Shown in pieces: positions 15,033 through 27,595 of a DNA stretch of 64,000 nucleotides. Location: assembly GCA_965214115.1 (NCBI GenBank), contig CBDCAU010000002.1, positions 1-64,000 on the forward strand, in the 5' to 3' direction. The stretch is from Owenweeksia sp965214115 (GTDB taxonomy: Bacteria; Bacteroidota; Bacteroidia; Flavobacteriales; Schleiferiaceae). The number at the start of each line of letters is the position of its first letter. The stretch's first letter is position 1. Below the pieces are notes generated by a model. The model had not been told where the DNA came from. It was given only the letters and a program-made list of their open reading frames with translations, and made no database searches. A program made the position numbers and the translations under genes.

Positions 15033-16847
15033 TTACTTCGGCTCCCATAGTTCAACCTTCAAATAATCCACTAAAATTGAATCGTTCCCGCGATACCAAA
15101 TATATACTTTGAGATTATCTTTTTTTATGCGCACTTCGGGGGTGAGATAAGTAAGTTTTAAAGTATTCCACTCATTAAGTTTTAGGCTGTCTTTGTCAAG
15201 TGATTTTGCGCGAAACGAATATTCTTTGTTTTTGTGATGAAAAGTAGCCACCAAAATACAGTTTTCGAGGTTCAAATTTTTATCCACGAAAATTCCTGCC
15301 TCGGCTTGTATCCAAGCGTGATCTTTATCTGTTAATTCATTAAAAGTCATATCGATGCCGGGCGAAAAAGGTAGCTGATTTTCCATCACCAAAATACCTT
15401 TCCGGTTCATCGTATCCAATCCCTTCGAAAAATCATTTTCATAGAGCATTTTAGAGGTATAATCTTGCTGATTTTCAAACTTTGGAAAGCTCTCCAACGG
15501 CCTTTCTATCAGCATCAGCTTTTTGTCTTTTTCACTCACTTGGGTTTTTCCGAAAATGGCGAAATAATAGTCGCGCGTCATCCGCTGTTTGCTGAGGATT
15601 CCTTTCTCGAATTGCCACGTTTGGAACAGGTTGAGCACGGTCAAAGTCAAGCCGATAAAGGCAAAAACCATTTTTTTCGGGAAAGAAAGTGTCCCAATTT
15701 TTTGCACCAAAAATCCCAACGGAATGGCCAAAAGAACATAGCTGGGTACGAGCGATCGAGAACTGAAACTTCCACCAGCGTACCACCAAGTTGTCCAACT
15801 GGAAATGATGTATAGATTGACGATAAAAAATATAAAAATAGTGATGGCAATGGCCTTGTGTTTCTTATACAGAAAATAGAAGCCCGCCATCGCAAAAATC
15901 ATAAGCGGGGTGTAAACAAACCAACCCTTGCGAAAGCTGAACAAGAACGGGTAGGTATGAGGGTTCAAAAAATCCAACCCTTCCCCCGGATTATCGTAAG
16001 AGTAAAAAAGAAATTCACCCGTCAATTTTTTCCAATAAATAAGCTGCGGAGATATAACCAAAAAAGCGCAAAAAAGTACCACCAAAATATGCCGCCAGTT
16101 TTTGACGAATAGGTTTGCTTTTTCTTTCCAATAATTTTCCGAATTCTTGGGAAGCCAAAGCAGTGGAATCAAAACGCAAACCGCCTCCGAGGGACGTATC
16201 AAAGTGATAAAACCGAGCGAAATTCCCAGCCAAAAGGCGTACTTCATTTTAGGCTGCTCATACCAGCGAATGGTGCAGTACACCAAAATCGCATAAAAAG
16301 TGAACAAAAAATTATGCGAAAGCAAAGTACCATCAAAAGCCGTGAGATGAAAATAATTAGTCGTAAAAAATGTTAAAATTAAAATGAGAATGGCAATGTT
16401 GGAATTGAAAAAATGCCTCAATATTTTGGCGAAAAAATAAAGCCCCGAAAAAGCGTACAGCAATCCCGCCACCGTAACGGAATATTGATAAGGAAGCGAC
16501 AGCCCGTCCGCTGGAAAACCCAAGGGGCCGGCCAGCCAGTGGCCAATAAAAAAGAAAGGGGCAAAAAGGATGGAAAGCCCACAGGTATAGCGGATTACGC
16601 GCGTTCCGTTGCTGCCTTCCGTAAGTTGATAGAGCGTGGTGGTAGGCTCATATTGGGCCACGAGCTGATCGAGCCACGAAGCATCCACCAAGCCAATATC
16701 ACCATAAATAAAGTGAGCGGGGAGATATAAATAATAGCCAAAAACATCCCAAGTAAGGATGTAATCGGGATGAAAAACAAAACGCAAAACGGCCAAGACT
16801 GCGCACAGCAAAAAAACGACCCTCCAAATAGCGTTCTTCTTTGACAT
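15033..16847 (-). CDS. GT-C-type membrane glycosyltransferase-like protein
   Basis: A 604-residue polytopic protein with about ten to twelve hydrophobic segments in the first 430 residues and a soluble, beta-rich C-terminal part (about 450-604). The acidic DVFGYYLYLP motif in the first loop (about 34-43) resembles the catalytic Asp loop of GT-C enzymes such as ArnT/PMT-like mannosyltransferases, which use lipid-linked sugars in the periplasm. No specific acceptor can be named. It is a single-gene unit. Confidence 0.6.
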   Translation of the reverse strand: MSKKNAIWRVVFLLCAVLAVLRFVFHPDYILTWDVFGYYLYLPAHFIYGDIGLVDASWLDQLVAQYEPTTTLYQLTEGSNGTRVIRYTCGLSILFAPFFFIGHWLAGPLGFPADGLSLPYQYSVTVAGLLYAFSGLYFFAKILRHFFNSNIAILILILTFFTTNYFHLTAFDGTLLSHNFLFTFYAILVYCTIRWYEQPKMKYAFWLGISLGFITLIRPSEAVCVLIPLLWLPKNSENYWKEKANLFVKNWRHILVVLFCAFLVISPQLIYWKKLTGEFLFYSYDNPGEGLDFLNPHTYPFLFSFRKGWFVYTPLMIFAMAGFYFLYKKHKAIAITIFIFFIVNLYIISSWTTWWYAGGSFSSRSLVPSYVLLAIPLGFLVQKIGTLSFPKKMVFAFIGLTLTVLNLFQTWQFEKGILSKQRMTRDYYFAIFGKTQVSEKDKKLMLIERPLESFPKFENQQDYTSKMLYENDFSKGLDTMNRKGILVMENQLPFSPGIDMTFNELTDKDHAWIQAEAGIFVDKNLNLENCILVATFHHKNKEYSFRAKSLDKDSLKLNEWNTLKLTYLTPEVRIKKDNLKVYIWYRGNDSILVDYLKVELWEPK

Positions 16848-16952
16848 ATTTTTTAAAAACTATAACAAAAAAAGCCAAAATTCCTATCCAAAAGAAGAAC
16901 AGAATTTTGGCAATAGTAAAAAAAGAAAATCTATCGGACGAAAGACGATAAA

Positions 16953-18275
16953 TTATTTGGCCATCAAAGTGGTGGAGAGCCGGCTTCGCGTCTCCACCCG
17001 CGCGCGCAATTTGTGCAGTAGCGAATACAATCCAAAATACGTCCGGTTGAGATAGATGGCGTCGCGCGGGCCACGCGCCGCCTTAGCCTTGCGCAGGGTT
17101 TTGTCGTTTTGATACACATCGCCCAGCGCGTAGATTTTTTCAAAATAGGCTTTGTCGGCAAAATCAAATTCTGAATTGAAAAAAGGTTGGCCGAGCAAGC
17201 TGTGCACGTCTTTATATACGTTCACAAAATGCGCCGCCTCATCTTCGCGGTCGGTTTTCAGCAGGAAATCCAAATCGAAAAGCAACTGGCGGAAGGCGGC
17301 ATCATCTTCAAAAATGCCGGGCAGCATCAGTTGGAAATACGCGTCGTGAAAATCCTTCGGCAGCACTTTTACGCAACCGAAATCAATTACGCCCACCGTT
17401 CCGTTTTCCCTGAAAAGAAAATTGCCCGGGTGCGGGTCGGCGTGGAGCTGCATCAGTTCGTGGATCTGAAAATCATAGAAATCCCACAGCACTTGCCCAA
17501 TTTTATCGCGCGTTGCTTGGTCGGGATTCAATCTCACGAATTCATTCAAATGAAAACCGTCCAGCCAATCCATCGTCAGAATGCGCTCAGCGGAAAATTC
17601 CTCATAATAATGGGGAAACTGCAAGCCCGAAATTCCCGCGCAAGCGGCCGAAATTTCTTGGCTGCGGCGGAGTTCCAGCGCGTAATCAGTCTCTTCCAAA
17701 AGCCGCGCTTGCACTTCTTCCAAGTAGTGATCGATTTCGCTGGAACTGATGTTGAGCATCGTCCCGACGATGGGCCGCACGATTTTCAAATCGGAAACGA
17801 TACTGTCGGCCACGCCGGGATACTGGACTTTCACGGCCAATTTTTTTCCCTCTTTTTCCGCTCGGTGCACTTGGCCGATCGAAGCGGCGGCAAAAGCGTT
17901 TTTGTCGAACGAATCGAAAATTTCGTTAGGTGATTTTCCCAAATATTTGCGGAACGTATTGACAACCAACGGATAAGAAAGGGGCGGCGCGGAATACTGG
18001 GCCTGCGCGAATTTTTCTGAAAAAGCGCCGGGCAGCATTCCCTCATCCAAGCTCATCATCTGCGCCACTTTTAGCGCGCTGCCCTTCAGTTGGCTCAGGG
18101 ATTTGTAAATGTCATCCGCATTGCTGCGGTTCAGTTCTTCGCGGGCTTCCGTTTCGCTGCCCACCAGTTTTTTGCCAAAATATTTCAGGTAGTTCCCGCC
18201 CACTTTGGCGCCCGTGCCGATAAATTTTCCGGTGCGCTGTAAACGCGACGTCGGAATTTTTTCCTGTTCTTTCAT
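16953..18275 (-). CDS. AarF/UbiB-family atypical kinase
   Basis: A 440-residue ABC1/ADCK/UbiB-family protein. Family features are the KVAQ motif (a variant of KxGQ) in LKGSALKVAQMMS, the Ala-rich nucleotide loop AAASIGQVH, LAVKVQYPGV, the catalytic HADPHPGNF and the metal-binding VIDFG. UbiB-type ATPases support quinone biosynthesis or lipid handling. It overlaps the preceding TetR-family gene by 4 bp, an arrangement that suggests the regulator controls the pair. A quinone role is inference. Confidence 0.9.
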   Translation of the reverse strand: MKEQEKIPTSRLQRTGKFIGTGAKVGGNYLKYFGKKLVGSETEAREELNRSNADDIYKSLSQLKGSALKVAQMMSLDEGMLPGAFSEKFAQAQYSAPPLSYPLVVNTFRKYLGKSPNEIFDSFDKNAFAAASIGQVHRAEKEGKKLAVKVQYPGVADSIVSDLKIVRPIVGTMLNISSSEIDHYLEEVQARLLEETDYALELRRSQEISAACAGISGLQFPHYYEEFSAERILTMDWLDGFHLNEFVRLNPDQATRDKIGQVLWDFYDFQIHELMQLHADPHPGNFLFRENGTVGVIDFGCVKVLPKDFHDAYFQLMLPGIFEDDAAFRQLLFDLDFLLKTDREDEAAHFVNVYKDVHSLLGQPFFNSEFDFADKAYFEKIYALGDVYQNDKTLRKAKAARGPRDAIYLNRTYFGLYSLLHKLRARVETRSRLSTTLMAK

Positions 18276-18946
18276 CGGTTCTGGAACATAAATTTCCCGA
18301 AATCGAAGGCGCTTTCCAAGGCGTTTTTCTCGATGAGATCAAACGCAAGATTGACGGATTTTTCAATGGCCGCCTCGGTTTTGGTAAACGCTCGGCTGCG
18401 GTCTTTGCGCCAAAAATTCAGCAAAAACAAAAACTGGAACCAGAACACGCGGTGGTAATTATCGGACAACCGGCTGCGCTCGGCCACTTCGCCGTTGCGC
18501 ACGCCTTCGCTGATGATCTGCTTTGCAAAGAGGCGGAATTCTTTTTTCAGTTCGGTCAGATGGCGCTCTTCTTTCGCCATCGCAAAAAAGGATTCTTCCA
18601 AACTTACCAAGGCGAAACTGCGGTGCTGTTTTAGTTTTTCAAAAAAAGCGTAATAAAAAGCGAGCATTTTTTCGCGGGCCGAGAAATGGGCGAACTCGGA
18701 ATCGCCGATGGTGGCGGACTGGACATCCTTAAAGATTTCCGTCCAAAAGGCATCTTCCACTTGGGGAAAATCGTTGAAATGGTCGTAGAATTCGGATTCT
18801 TCAAGGTCCAAATCTTGGCAGAAAGCGAAGACGCTGGCGGGCGCGCGGCCATTCAGCAGCAAATATTCGCGGTAAGCGGAAATAATCTTTTGACGGGTGC
18901 TGGGGCCTTGATTTTCGGGGCGGGGGGTTTCCGTGAGGGTTTCCAT
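18272..18946 (-). CDS. TetR/AcrR-family regulator
   Basis: A 224-residue protein with a TetR-type helix-turn-helix (about residues 17-65, TRQKIISAYREYLL ... SEFYDHF) and an all-helical ligand/dimer domain. It is the first gene of a two-gene unit and overlaps the AarF gene by 4 bp (18272-18275). Autoregulation is plausible but no operator was identified in the 127-bp divergent gap to 19074. Confidence 0.85.
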   Translation of the reverse strand: METLTETPRPENQGPSTRQKIISAYREYLLLNGRAPASVFAFCQDLDLEESEFYDHFNDFPQVEDAFWTEIFKDVQSATIGDSEFAHFSAREKMLAFYYAFFEKLKQHRSFALVSLEESFFAMAKEERHLTELKKEFRLFAKQIISEGVRNGEVAERSRLSDNYHRVFWFQFLFLLNFWRKDRSRAFTKTEAAIEKSVNLAFDLIEKNALESAFDFGKFMFQNR

Positions 18947-19073
18947 AGTGATGGTCTTATTTTAAAATGATAAAGATAACGGCGGCGGCGCGCCCGTGTT
19001 TTTTAAAGAAATGTTAAATGAACTTTTAGAACGATTCTACGGTTTATACACTTGATTTTTAAAACAATAGAAA

Positions 19074-19466
19074 ATGAAAAAGCTACTTTTAATAATGGGG
19101 ATTGGCTTGATGGCCAGCCCTTTGGCGATGGGTCAATCGAAAACCACGGAAAATTCCAGATCTGAAGAAATGGAAAATATGGAGGAAATGGACAAAACCG
19201 AAATGATGCAGGCAGAGAATGAGGCCGAGCTACCGCGCGTGGAAGACGAACGCGAATGGACGGAAATCACCTATGAATCCCTCCCCGAAGAAGCGCAAAA
19301 CGACATCACCAACCGCTACCACGCGCCGGAAGTGTTAAATGTGTGGAAAACGATGGACGATGGGAAATTTTCCAGCTACGTGGTGGAAGTCGAAAAACCC
19401 GGCAAGCGCTGGACGGTGGAATACGATGAGAAAGGTAATCCCCTGAATACGATTATGCCTGAATAA
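19074..19466 (+). CDS. Exported PepSY-like small protein
   Basis: A 130-residue protein with a signal peptide (about 1-20, ending MGQ), a Met/Glu-rich linker (about 28-55), and a C-terminal domain (LPEEAQNDITNRY ... WTVEYDEKGNPL). That domain has the helix plus antiparallel strands of small PepSY-like proteins. The gene at 19643 repeats this design. The PepSY link is by appearance only. Confidence 0.6.
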   Translation: MKKLLLIMGIGLMASPLAMGQSKTTENSRSEEMENMEEMDKTEMMQAENEAELPRVEDEREWTEITYESLPEEAQNDITNRYHAPEVLNVWKTMDDGKFSSYVVEVEKPGKRWTVEYDEKGNPLNTIMPE

Positions 19467-19469
19467 ACG

Positions 19470-19507
19470 CGTTCCGAGGAACGGTAACCCCAACTTGGGG
19501 AATTTTT
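19470..19507 (+). terminator. Double hairpin terminator
   Basis: CGTTCC-GA-GGAACG (19470-19483) is followed by CCCCAA-C-TTGGGG (19488-19500) and then AATTTTT. This is an intrinsic terminator directly after the stop at 19466. Confidence 0.75.
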
Positions 19508-19642
19508 CCACAGCCTCCTTCCGTGCCAAGGTACTTATCCTATTGGTTTTAAAGGTGTTGCGATAGCACTTTTTGACTGGCATACATTTCACTTATGGAT
19601 AGGCAGAATTGATTGCTGAAACACAATTGATTTTTACGAGTA

Positions 19643-19975
19643 ATGAAACATTTGAAACCCCTTCTTTTTTCGGTATTGCTGGCTTGCGCCACGGGACTTT
19701 CGGCTCAGAGCGAAAACGCCCAGCCGACCGAGACCCGCACCGAAATGGAAGAACAAGATTTGCCAGCTTCCGTACAGCAAGACATAATGGAAGTGTACGA
19801 ATCGGCCACTTTTGAAAGTGCCTATACAACGAAGGGCAGCACAGGAACACACTATCACGTGTTGATGAACAATGACGGGCAAGCGCTGCACCTGACTTAC
19901 GATGCGAAAGGCCAAGCCGTGAAAACGGAAGAAATGATGGAGGCGGAAGCACCCGCCGAGGAAATCGAAAAATGA
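19643..19975 (+). CDS. Exported PepSY-like small protein, paralogue
   Basis: A 110-residue paralogue of the gene at 19074. It has a signal peptide ending SAQ (about residue 22), a short Thr/Glu-rich linker, then LPASVQQDIMEVY ... HLTYDAKGQAV, which aligns with the C-terminal domain upstream. A strong terminator follows at 20032. Function unknown. Confidence 0.6.
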   Translation: MKHLKPLLFSVLLACATGLSAQSENAQPTETRTEMEEQDLPASVQQDIMEVYESATFESAYTTKGSTGTHYHVLMNNDGQALHLTYDAKGQAVKTEEMMEAEAPAEEIEK

Positions 19976-20031
19976 CATTTAAGAAGCTATATAGATAGCA
20001 GCGTTAGTTTTTAGTTGTTCGAGTTGAGCTG

Positions 20032-20064
20032 AAACCGCCACCGTTGGGTGGCGGTTTCTTTTTT
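20032..20064 (+). terminator. Strong intrinsic terminator
   Basis: AAACCGCCACC (20032-20042) pairs perfectly with GGTGGCGGTTT (20047-20057) around a 4-base loop and is followed by CTTTTTT. It separates the small exported proteins from the regulator gene. Confidence 0.9.
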
Positions 20065-20121
20065 AGACCTATCGTAAAATTTCTGCCCGCTTACTTTTGT
20101 GGGATTTTTAGATTCATAAAA

Positions 20122-21519
20122 ATGAAAACCGAGCCGCAGCGCATTTTGGTGGTAGATGACGACATCACTTTTTTGTTGATGCTCAAATCGTTTTTTGCCA
20201 AAAAAGGCCTCACCGTACACACCGAAACCACCGCCGAAAAAGGGCTGGCCACCTTGGAAAAAGATGATTTCGATTTAATTATTTCCGACTTTAGGATGCC
20301 GGGGATGGACGGGATGGAATTTCTCCAAGAACTGCGCGAGCGCGGGGTTTTGTCCCATTCCAAGCTGGTGTTGCTAACCAGCTACGGCGACATCCAGTTG
20401 GCCGTGAAAGCCATCAAATTGGGCGCTTCCGACTATTTGACCAAGCCCGTGCAGCCCGAGCAACTTTCCGCCATCGTTACCAATCTTTTGCAAAGAAAAG
20501 AAGCGGAGAAGGGACAACGGCACAACCTGCCTGCAAAAGAAGCCGCGCCAAAAGAGGAACGCGCTAAAACCTATGTGAGCGGCAGCAGTCCGCAGACGGA
20601 GCGGGTGAATGAGTTCGTGAAACTGGTGGGGCCGACCAATATGAGCGTCCTCATCCAAGGCGAAAGCGGCACGGGCAAGGAATATGTGGCGCGCGAAATT
20701 CACCTCCATAGCAAGCGGGCGGGCCTATCTTTCGTGGCGATTGACTGTGGCGCACTCTCCAAAGATTTGGCGGCCAGCGAGCTTTTCGGGCATATCAAAG
20801 GCAGTTTCACGGGCGCCGTGAGCGACCGCCCCGGCCAGTTTGAACACGCCGAGGGCGGCACCTTGTTTTTAGACGAAATTGGCAACCTGAGCTACGAAAC
20901 CCAAGTGAAACTGCTGCGCGCCATCCAAGAAAAAGTAATCCGCCGAGTGGGCGGAAACGAGGACATTCCCGTGAACGTGCGGCTGCTCGCCGCCACCAAC
21001 GAAAATCTGACGGATGCCATCCGCGACGGCAGTTTTCGAGAAGATTTGTACCACCGCCTGAACGAGTTCAAAATAGAGATAAGCCCGCTGCGCGAACGGC
21101 CGGAAGAAGTGGAACAATTCGCCCAACATTTTCTAAAAGAGGCCAACCAAGAATTGGAACGGGAGGTGGCGGACTTTGACCCAGAAACGTTGGAACTGCT
21201 GAAAGAATACGCGTGGCCGGGCAATTTGCGCGAACTGAAAAACGTGGTGAAACGCGCGGTGCTGCTGACTTTGGAAAGGCGGGTGAAAAAAAAGGCGCTG
21301 CCCAGCGAGATTTCCAGCGGCGCCCTTCAATCCGCCGAGGATCTGGACAACCTGCAAAACAGCACCGACCTGAAACAATTGGAAAGCGCGCTGGAGCGCA
21401 AAAAAATAATGGAGGCGCTGGAAAAAGTGCGCTACAACAAAACCAAGGCCGCGCGGCTGCTGAACATCGACCGCAAAACGCTCTACAACAAAATCCGGGG
21501 CTACGGGCTGGAAGCCTGA
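20122..21519 (+). CDS. NtrC-family sigma-54 response regulator
   Basis: A 465-residue regulator. The receiver domain (about 6-120) has phospho-acceptor Asp56 (IISDFRMPG). The AAA+ sigma-54 activation domain (about 150-390) has Walker A GESGTGKE (180-187), the sigma-54 contact loop as GSFTGA (227-232, Ser in place of the usual Ala) and FLDEIGNL. A Fis-type HTH ends the protein (NKTKAARLLNIDRKTLYNKI). ATG 20122 is chosen because the receiver domain starts there; a TACTTTTG promoter box lies at 20092-20099. The gene ends 3 bp from the convergent hybrid kinase, its likely partner. Confidence 0.95.
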   Translation: MKTEPQRILVVDDDITFLLMLKSFFAKKGLTVHTETTAEKGLATLEKDDFDLIISDFRMPGMDGMEFLQELRERGVLSHSKLVLLTSYGDIQLAVKAIKLGASDYLTKPVQPEQLSAIVTNLLQRKEAEKGQRHNLPAKEAAPKEERAKTYVSGSSPQTERVNEFVKLVGPTNMSVLIQGESGTGKEYVAREIHLHSKRAGLSFVAIDCGALSKDLAASELFGHIKGSFTGAVSDRPGQFEHAEGGTLFLDEIGNLSYETQVKLLRAIQEKVIRRVGGNEDIPVNVRLLAATNENLTDAIRDGSFREDLYHRLNEFKIEISPLRERPEEVEQFAQHFLKEANQELEREVADFDPETLELLKEYAWPGNLRELKNVVKRAVLLTLERRVKKKALPSEISSGALQSAEDLDNLQNSTDLKQLESALERKKIMEALEKVRYNKTKAARLLNIDRKTLYNKIRGYGLEA

Positions 21520-21522
21520 TAA

Positions 21523-24066
<2,544 letters not shown>

Positions 24067-24183
24067 ACTCAGTGAGTGGGAATTTGAGTTTCAAATGAAC
24101 CTCAAATGTAAGAAAACCAAAGGCGAGGAAAATGATTGTGGCAAGATGCTAAAGGATTTCTATTTTTCCCAAAAGAAGTGCGT

Positions 24184-26139
24184 TTATTTTAAGATTTCCT
24201 CTTTAAAATAATTGATAATCCCACCTTTCAGAATCACATCGATTTGCCGCTGGCTTAGGCTGTGTTTCACCTCGATTTCCTCTTTCCCTTTTATCTCCAC
24301 TTTTATCGGCTTTTCGTCCTGTATTCCTTCGCGGAGATTTTTCAAAATCACCGTATCGCCTTGCTCGATTTTTTCCAAATCTTTGCTATTGATAAATTCC
24401 AACGGCACAATACCAAAATTCGCCAAGTTTTGCCACGCAATCCGCGCGTAGCTTTTCGCAATCACCGCCACTTGCCCCAAATATTTCGGCGCCAGCGCGG
24501 CGTGCTCGCGGCTGCTTCCCTGCGCGTAATTGTCGCCGGCCACCACAATGTGGCCGCCCCATTCCTCCTTGGCTTTCATCGCGCGGTCGTAAAAGGATGT
24601 GTCGATCACCGTGTAGCTATACTTGCTGATTTCCGGCAAGTTAGACCGCAGCGGCAGCACTTCCGCGCCCGCTTTCAAAATTTCATCGGTGGAAATATTG
24701 TCGCCCATTTTCAATAAAACTGGCACTTCCGCCTCGTTTTGAATCGGCTTCAACTCCGGCAAGGTTTGGATGTTTGGCCCTTTCACCAGCTCCACGCTTT
24801 TATTATCGTCAATCGGCGCGAGCAGCATCTCCGTGTTAATCTGCTCCATTTCAGGGCTTTGGTATTTGGGGTATTTCAGGTTGTGGGATTTTTCCAAATC
24901 ACGCGGGTCGGTGATTTTTCCCGTTAAGGCCGATGCGGCGGCGGTTTCGGGGCTGCACAGATACACTTGGTCATCCTCCGTGCCGCTGCGGTCGGGGAAG
25001 TTGCGCGGCATCGTCCGCAAGCTGATTTTGCCGGACGCCGGCGCCTGCCCCATCCCGATGCAGCCCATACAGCCGCTCTGGTGGAAGCGCGCACCCGCCG
25101 TAATCAGTTTCGCAAAACTCCCCATCGGAATCAAATTCTGGATAATCTGCCGCGAAGTCGGGTTGATGTCCAGCGACACTTCGGGACTAACATCCTGGCC
25201 ACCAACAATTTCACCCACAACCCAAAAATCCCGCAAACCCGGATTCGCCGACGAACCAATCACACTTTGTGAAATTTCCTTTCCGGCCACCTCGCTCACC
25301 GGCACCACATTCCCCGGACTGGTCGGCTTCGCAATCAGCGGCACCAGCTCGCTCAAATCAATCTCCTCGTGTTCGTCGTACTCGCAATTTTCATCCGCCA
25401 ATAACTCTGTCCAATCCTCCTCCCGCTGTTGCGATTTCAAAAATCGCTTGGTTTCTTCATCGGAAGGAAAAACCGTGGTTGTCGCGCCCAGTTCCGCGCC
25501 CATATTGGCGATCACGTGGCGGTCCATCGCGCTCAGCTCGGCCAAGCCCGATCCGTAATATTCGATGATTTTGCCCACGCCGCCCTTCACATCGTGGCGG
25601 CGCAGCATCTCCAGAATCACATCCTTGGCGCTCACCCAGTCCGGCAGTTTCCCCGTCAGTTTCACGCCCATTATTTTCGGCATTTTCACAAAATACGGCT
25701 CGCCCGCGATGGCCGCCGCCACGTCCAAGCCGCCCGTGCCAATCGCCAGCATCCCCAGCGAACCCGCCGCGCAAGTGTGGCTATCGCTGCCCACCATCGT
25801 CTTGCCCGGCTTGCCGAAGCGCTCCATATGCACGGGGTGGCTCACGCCGTTGCCCGGCCGGCTGAACCATAGCCCAAACCGCTGCGCCGCCGATTTTAGA
25901 AACAAATGGTCGTCCGCGTTTTTCGAGTCCGTCTGCAAAAGGTTGTGGTCCACGTACTGCACCGCCACCTCCGTTTTGGCGCGGTCGAGGCCCATCGCCT
26001 CCAGCTCCAATTGCACCAAAGTGCCCGTCGCATCTTGCAACAGCGCCTGGTCGATTTTCAGCCCGATTTCCGTACCCGGCGTCATTTCGCCGGCAATGAG
26101 ATGTTCTTTGATGAGTTTTTGGGAGACGTTTAATGGCAT
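24184..26139 (-). CDS. Aconitate hydratase (short bacterial type)
   Basis: A 651-residue aconitase-superfamily enzyme interconverting citrate and isocitrate in the TCA cycle. The order is aconitase catalytic domain (about 1-460, GSDSHTCAAGSLG, SGCMGCIGMG) then swivel domain (about 490-620, GDNYAQGSSREHAA). It is shorter than AcnA (about 890) and resembles the 640-660-residue bacterial subfamily. The [4Fe-4S] pair is Cys357/Cys360. The position of the usual third ligand in IGSCTN reads IGSSAN (Ser297). I cannot say whether this is normal for the subfamily. Isopropylmalate dehydratase is less likely because both domains are fused. Confidence 0.85.
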   Translation of the reverse strand: MPLNVSQKLIKEHLIAGEMTPGTEIGLKIDQALLQDATGTLVQLELEAMGLDRAKTEVAVQYVDHNLLQTDSKNADDHLFLKSAAQRFGLWFSRPGNGVSHPVHMERFGKPGKTMVGSDSHTCAAGSLGMLAIGTGGLDVAAAIAGEPYFVKMPKIMGVKLTGKLPDWVSAKDVILEMLRRHDVKGGVGKIIEYYGSGLAELSAMDRHVIANMGAELGATTTVFPSDEETKRFLKSQQREEDWTELLADENCEYDEHEEIDLSELVPLIAKPTSPGNVVPVSEVAGKEISQSVIGSSANPGLRDFWVVGEIVGGQDVSPEVSLDINPTSRQIIQNLIPMGSFAKLITAGARFHQSGCMGCIGMGQAPASGKISLRTMPRNFPDRSGTEDDQVYLCSPETAAASALTGKITDPRDLEKSHNLKYPKYQSPEMEQINTEMLLAPIDDNKSVELVKGPNIQTLPELKPIQNEAEVPVLLKMGDNISTDEILKAGAEVLPLRSNLPEISKYSYTVIDTSFYDRAMKAKEEWGGHIVVAGDNYAQGSSREHAALAPKYLGQVAVIAKSYARIAWQNLANFGIVPLEFINSKDLEKIEQGDTVILKNLREGIQDEKPIKVEIKGKEEIEVKHSLSQRQIDVILKGGIINYFKEEILK

Positions 26140-26291
26140 CTTGAGAAATGTTTAATGTTTGAAGTTTGCGGTTTGAGGTTGTGCGATTCGTTGAATAGTA
26201 AATCCGTGTTTTATCAAATCGTTCATTCCCGATTTAATGCAGAAGCTATTCGACTGAAAATTAGTCTATTTTCAGGACGCGAATTAACGAA

Positions 26292-27551
26292 TCACCAAAT
26301 CCAAAGCGCGCGGAATTCGCCGTCAGGGTCGTAGCGTTCTGCTTGTTTTTCCACGTGGAAATAGCGGTCTTTCCGAGGGTCGTGTCCTGCGCCCGCTACA
26401 TAGGCCCAATTGCCATAATTGCTGCAAACATCATAATCAATCAACTGGCTTTCAAACCATTGCGCGCCAGCGTGCCACTGTTCGTTCAAATCATTCACTA
26501 AATAACTGGCCACGTTTTGACGGCCGCGATTGCTCATAAATCCTGTGGCCGCGATCTCCTTCATATTGGCATCCACGAAATCTTGTCCCGTTTCGCCGCT
26601 TTTCCATATATCGAAATTAGCACCTGTTTTGGGTACTTTTCCTTTTTCTATTTTGAAGAAATCATTTCCTTCTTTAAGCGCCGTGAAACGAAAGAAATCC
26701 CGCCAAATCAATTCAGAAATCAGCCAATAGGTTGAGTCATTTTTGGTGATTTCTTTTTCATATTTTTTTATTTGGTGATAAATGCTTTTGGGAGAAATAC
26801 AACCGCGCGCCAGCCACGCCGAAAACTTGGAACTGTAGTCCGCGCCCACCATCCCGTTGCGGGTTTCTTTGTATTTTTTGAGAAGGTTTTGCTTCCAAAA
26901 ATAATTGTCCAACCGCTGCCACGCCGCGTCTTCGCCGCCCTTAAAATCCAAGGCAGCGCGTTTATCTTTTTCCGGTTGTTCCAATCCTAAATCCTGCAAA
27001 CTGGGAATTTCACCACTTTCCATTTCCGATGAAATCTGAATTTTTTCGGGTGTGGTAATTTCAGCCCGCACCTCACTTTCCTTCTCCATTTTCTTTCTGA
27101 AATCCGTATAAACCCACGGCATTTTTTCTATTGGAAACGGTAAGTCATTTTTATGGAATAAAGCGGACGTCCAAAATTGCGAAACGGGAATATCTAATTT
27201 CTTCACATTTTTTAGGATATTTTTCTCCTGCGAAGTGACTTCCTCGTCGCAATAGATTTTATCAATTTTATAACCTTGATGAATTTTTTGAATTTCTGTT
27301 GCCGTGTCGCCTTTCCGTACAATTAAATCTCCTCCGATTTCCCGCAAATTCTTCCGCAAATTTTCCACGCTTTCGCGGATGAATTGCGCACGGAAACTCC
27401 CCGTTTTCGGGAAACCGGATTCCAAATCCCGATACCAAAAATCATCGAAACAATAAAAAGGAATTACTTCGTCCGCATCTTCCACGGCCTTCACCAAGGT
27501 TTCATTGTCCCTGATTCTCAAATCATTGCGAAACCAAACTAAAATTGTCAT
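26292..27551 (-). CDS. Cryptochrome DASH / photolyase-family flavoprotein
   Basis: A 419-residue FAD protein. It starts MTILVWFRNDLRIRDNETL, and the N-terminal photolyase alpha/beta domain covers about 1-130. The FAD-binding helical domain follows, including GCISPKSIYHQI, ELIWRDFFRF, the TGFMSNRGRQNVASYL loop and DYDVCSNYGNWAYVAG. These fit Cry-DASH enzymes, which repair cyclobutane dimers in single-stranded DNA and sense blue light. ATG 27551 is chosen for the family N-terminus. It is divergent from a second photolyase-related gene. Confidence 0.9.
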   Translation of the reverse strand: MTILVWFRNDLRIRDNETLVKAVEDADEVIPFYCFDDFWYRDLESGFPKTGSFRAQFIRESVENLRKNLREIGGDLIVRKGDTATEIQKIHQGYKIDKIYCDEEVTSQEKNILKNVKKLDIPVSQFWTSALFHKNDLPFPIEKMPWVYTDFRKKMEKESEVRAEITTPEKIQISSEMESGEIPSLQDLGLEQPEKDKRAALDFKGGEDAAWQRLDNYFWKQNLLKKYKETRNGMVGADYSSKFSAWLARGCISPKSIYHQIKKYEKEITKNDSTYWLISELIWRDFFRFTALKEGNDFFKIEKGKVPKTGANFDIWKSGETGQDFVDANMKEIAATGFMSNRGRQNVASYLVNDLNEQWHAGAQWFESQLIDYDVCSNYGNWAYVAGAGHDPRKDRYFHVEKQAERYDPDGEFRALWIW

Positions 27552-27595
27552 TTTTTTTTCTTGAAATTTGAATAAAACGCTTTGAAACCATTTCT

